A stretch of DNA of 64,000 nucleotides from Donghicola tyrosinivorans. Lineage in GTDB: Bacteria > Pseudomonadota > Alphaproteobacteria > Rhodobacterales > Rhodobacteraceae. Location: NCBI RefSeq assembly GCF_003003355.1, contig NZ_PVTQ01000001.1, positions 248,001-312,000 of the forward strand, in the 5' to 3' direction. Within the stretch, counting starts at the first letter, position 1. Each line of letters opens with the position of its first letter. The position numbers were made by a program, and so were the translations under genes. The notes beneath the pieces were generated by a model that worked only from the letters and a program-made list of their open reading frames with translations, was not told where the DNA came from and did not search any database. Below are positions 63,168 to 64,000 of this stretch, one piece after another.

Positions 63168-64000
63168 GTGGCAAAAGGATTTCTGAAAGGCGTGTTCTGG
63201 GGCGCGACGGTCTCGGTCTCGGGGGCCGCGATCTTGTCGCTTCTGGCAGAGCCACCCCGATGGCAACCGGCAGAGATTGCCGTCGCGCCGGCAACTGTCG
63301 CCCCTGAAACCCCGATTGAAACTGCGCCGATTCCCGCGACGCGTCCCGAACCCTCGCCCGAGGTGGATACGCCACCTGTGGTGAACGATCCCATCCCCGA
63401 GGCCCAGTCCGAACCCGCCCCGCAGGTCGATCTGCCGGTCGCCCCAGAACAGCCCGAGGTCGACGCGACCGACACAACCGAACAGGCCTCTGATCTGATG
63501 CCGGGCAGTGCCGAACAGCCCGATCCCGGCCCGCCCACGGTCACCTTCGAAGAGGCCCCGACCGAAGAGAGCCCCGCAGCAGATGCTGCGCCTGCAATCG
63601 CCGCCGAGGCCACATTGCCCGCGCCCGAACCTGCCCCAGAAATGACCGCCGAAGCGGACGCTACGCCATCGCCCGAAGATGAAGCGCCCGAAACCGCCGC
63701 AGGAGAGACACCCGCGCTGGACGCGCCGCAGCAGGCTCCTGACATGCAACCCGAAGCCTCGCCGCAGGTCTCTGACGTGGCACCCGAATTGCCCGCGATC
63801 CAGCCAGAAGGTCTGCCTGAACCCGCGAATGAGGAACCGAAGACAGCAGAGGTCGCGGACCTCCCGCAAGCTTCGGACACATCCAAAGACGTCGCCCCGC
63901 AGGTGGGCACCCCCGCAGGGAACCTCATCGACAACCGCCGCGCCGCCGAGGTGCCGCTGGTGGCAACTGACGGCCCTGGCCCCTTGACCACCGATGCGGT
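63168..64000 (+). CDS. Pro/Ala/Glu-rich exported protein, probable divergent polysaccharide deacetylase, N-terminal part
   Basis: The reading frame from a GTG at 63168 (preceded by GGAGTAAGGG) is open to the end of the window, 277 codons. It starts with a membrane anchor or signal sequence (FLKGVFWGATVSVSGAAILS) followed by about 240 residues of low-complexity Pro/Ala/Glu/Asp sequence with no obvious repeats, then VGTPAGNLIDNRRAAEVP. Proteins of Rhodobacterales with this anchor, linker and GTPxxxL-type start commonly end in a divergent polysaccharide deacetylase-like domain; that domain would lie beyond the window. The reverse strand also shows long open frames here, an artefact of GC-rich repetitive codons. 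Confidence 0.6.
   Translation, partial: MAKGFLKGVFWGATVSVSGAAILSLLAEPPRWQPAEIAVAPATVAPETPIETAPIPATRPEPSPEVDTPPVVNDPIPEAQSEPAPQVDLPVAPEQPEVDATDTTEQASDLMPGSAEQPDPGPPTVTFEEAPTEESPAADAAPAIAAEATLPAPEPAPEMTAEADATPSPEDEAPETAAGETPALDAPQQAPDMQPEASPQVSDVAPELPAIQPEGLPEPANEEPKTAEVADLPQASDTSKDVAPQVGTPAGNLIDNRRAAEVPLVATDGPGPLTTDA

Noticed and set aside
1-64000. CRISPR arrays, rRNA, tRNA, insertion sequences
   Set aside because: No regularly spaced repeats, no rRNA or tRNA-like segments and no transposase-like products were seen on reading; small RNAs cannot be excluded without a covariance search.

Overview
The window is a GC-rich chromosomal stretch of an alphaproteobacterium, most likely a Rhodobacterales / Roseobacter-group member. 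This rests on gene families and neighbourhoods (fused indolepyruvate:ferredoxin oxidoreductase, paired GAPDH genes with transketolase, trpGDC-moaC-moeA-lexA, a gene-transfer-agent-type endolysin/holin pair among ccm genes) and on alphaproteobacterial SOS boxes of the form GTTC-N7-GTTC before uvrA and lexA. I saw no rRNA, tRNA, CRISPR array, transposase or integrase. Both ends are cut inside genes.

Layout. 1-10 kb: end of an AsmA/YhdP-like envelope protein, queA, an MFS transporter, a DUF924 protein, lpdA and SOS-regulated uvrA. 10-11.4 kb: three small exported or membrane proteins, one behind a SqrR-type ATTC-N8-GAAT site. 11.4-14.6 kb (minus): valine catabolism genes for 3-hydroxyisobutyrate dehydrogenase, 3-hydroxyisobutyryl-CoA hydrolase and an acyl-CoA dehydrogenase. 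The next valine gene, mmsA, with a divergent LysR regulator, lies 9.5 kb away at 24.1-26.6 kb. Between them (14.7-24.1 kb) is a surface-glycan-type block: five glycosyltransferase-like genes, an MsbA/PglK-like ABC exporter and two genes of unknown function. Its right part is visibly AT-richer. Its last gene, a double-GT2 protein, is interrupted by two in-frame stop codons (TAG, TGA) without a frameshift.

26.7-36.3 kb: CBS-domain protein, coaD, marC, two GAPDH genes with a small membrane-protein gene between them, tkt, a coiled-coil gene with zapA, a WYL regulator divergent from a GFA-family enzyme with two strong palindromes between them, and grxD - membrane protein - bolA. 36.4-43.5 kb: purL with a four-hairpin element upstream, a LysR regulator, and the fused iorAB divergent from it. 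43.5-51.3 kb (plus): acyltransferase, murI, argC, ccmE, GH108 endolysin, holin, ccmF, ccmH and a PaaG-like enoyl-CoA hydratase. 51.3-64 kb: RTX calcium-binding protein, gltA, gltX, comEC, then the minus-strand chain trpG-trpD-trpC-moaC-moeA followed by lexA, and the start of a Pro/Glu/Ala-rich protein running off the end.

Most of the window is housekeeping metabolism. The parts most worth attention are the glycan block that separates the valine genes, the two nonsense codons in its terminal glycosyltransferase, the lysis cassette inside the ccm genes, the operator pairs (LacI/CceR-type before both gap genes, WYL-type before the GFA gene, SqrR-type before the DUF2892 gene), the multi-hairpin element before purL, and a recurrent motif found downstream of terminators. 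No clearly new multi-gene defence or biosynthetic system could be demonstrated from sequence alone.
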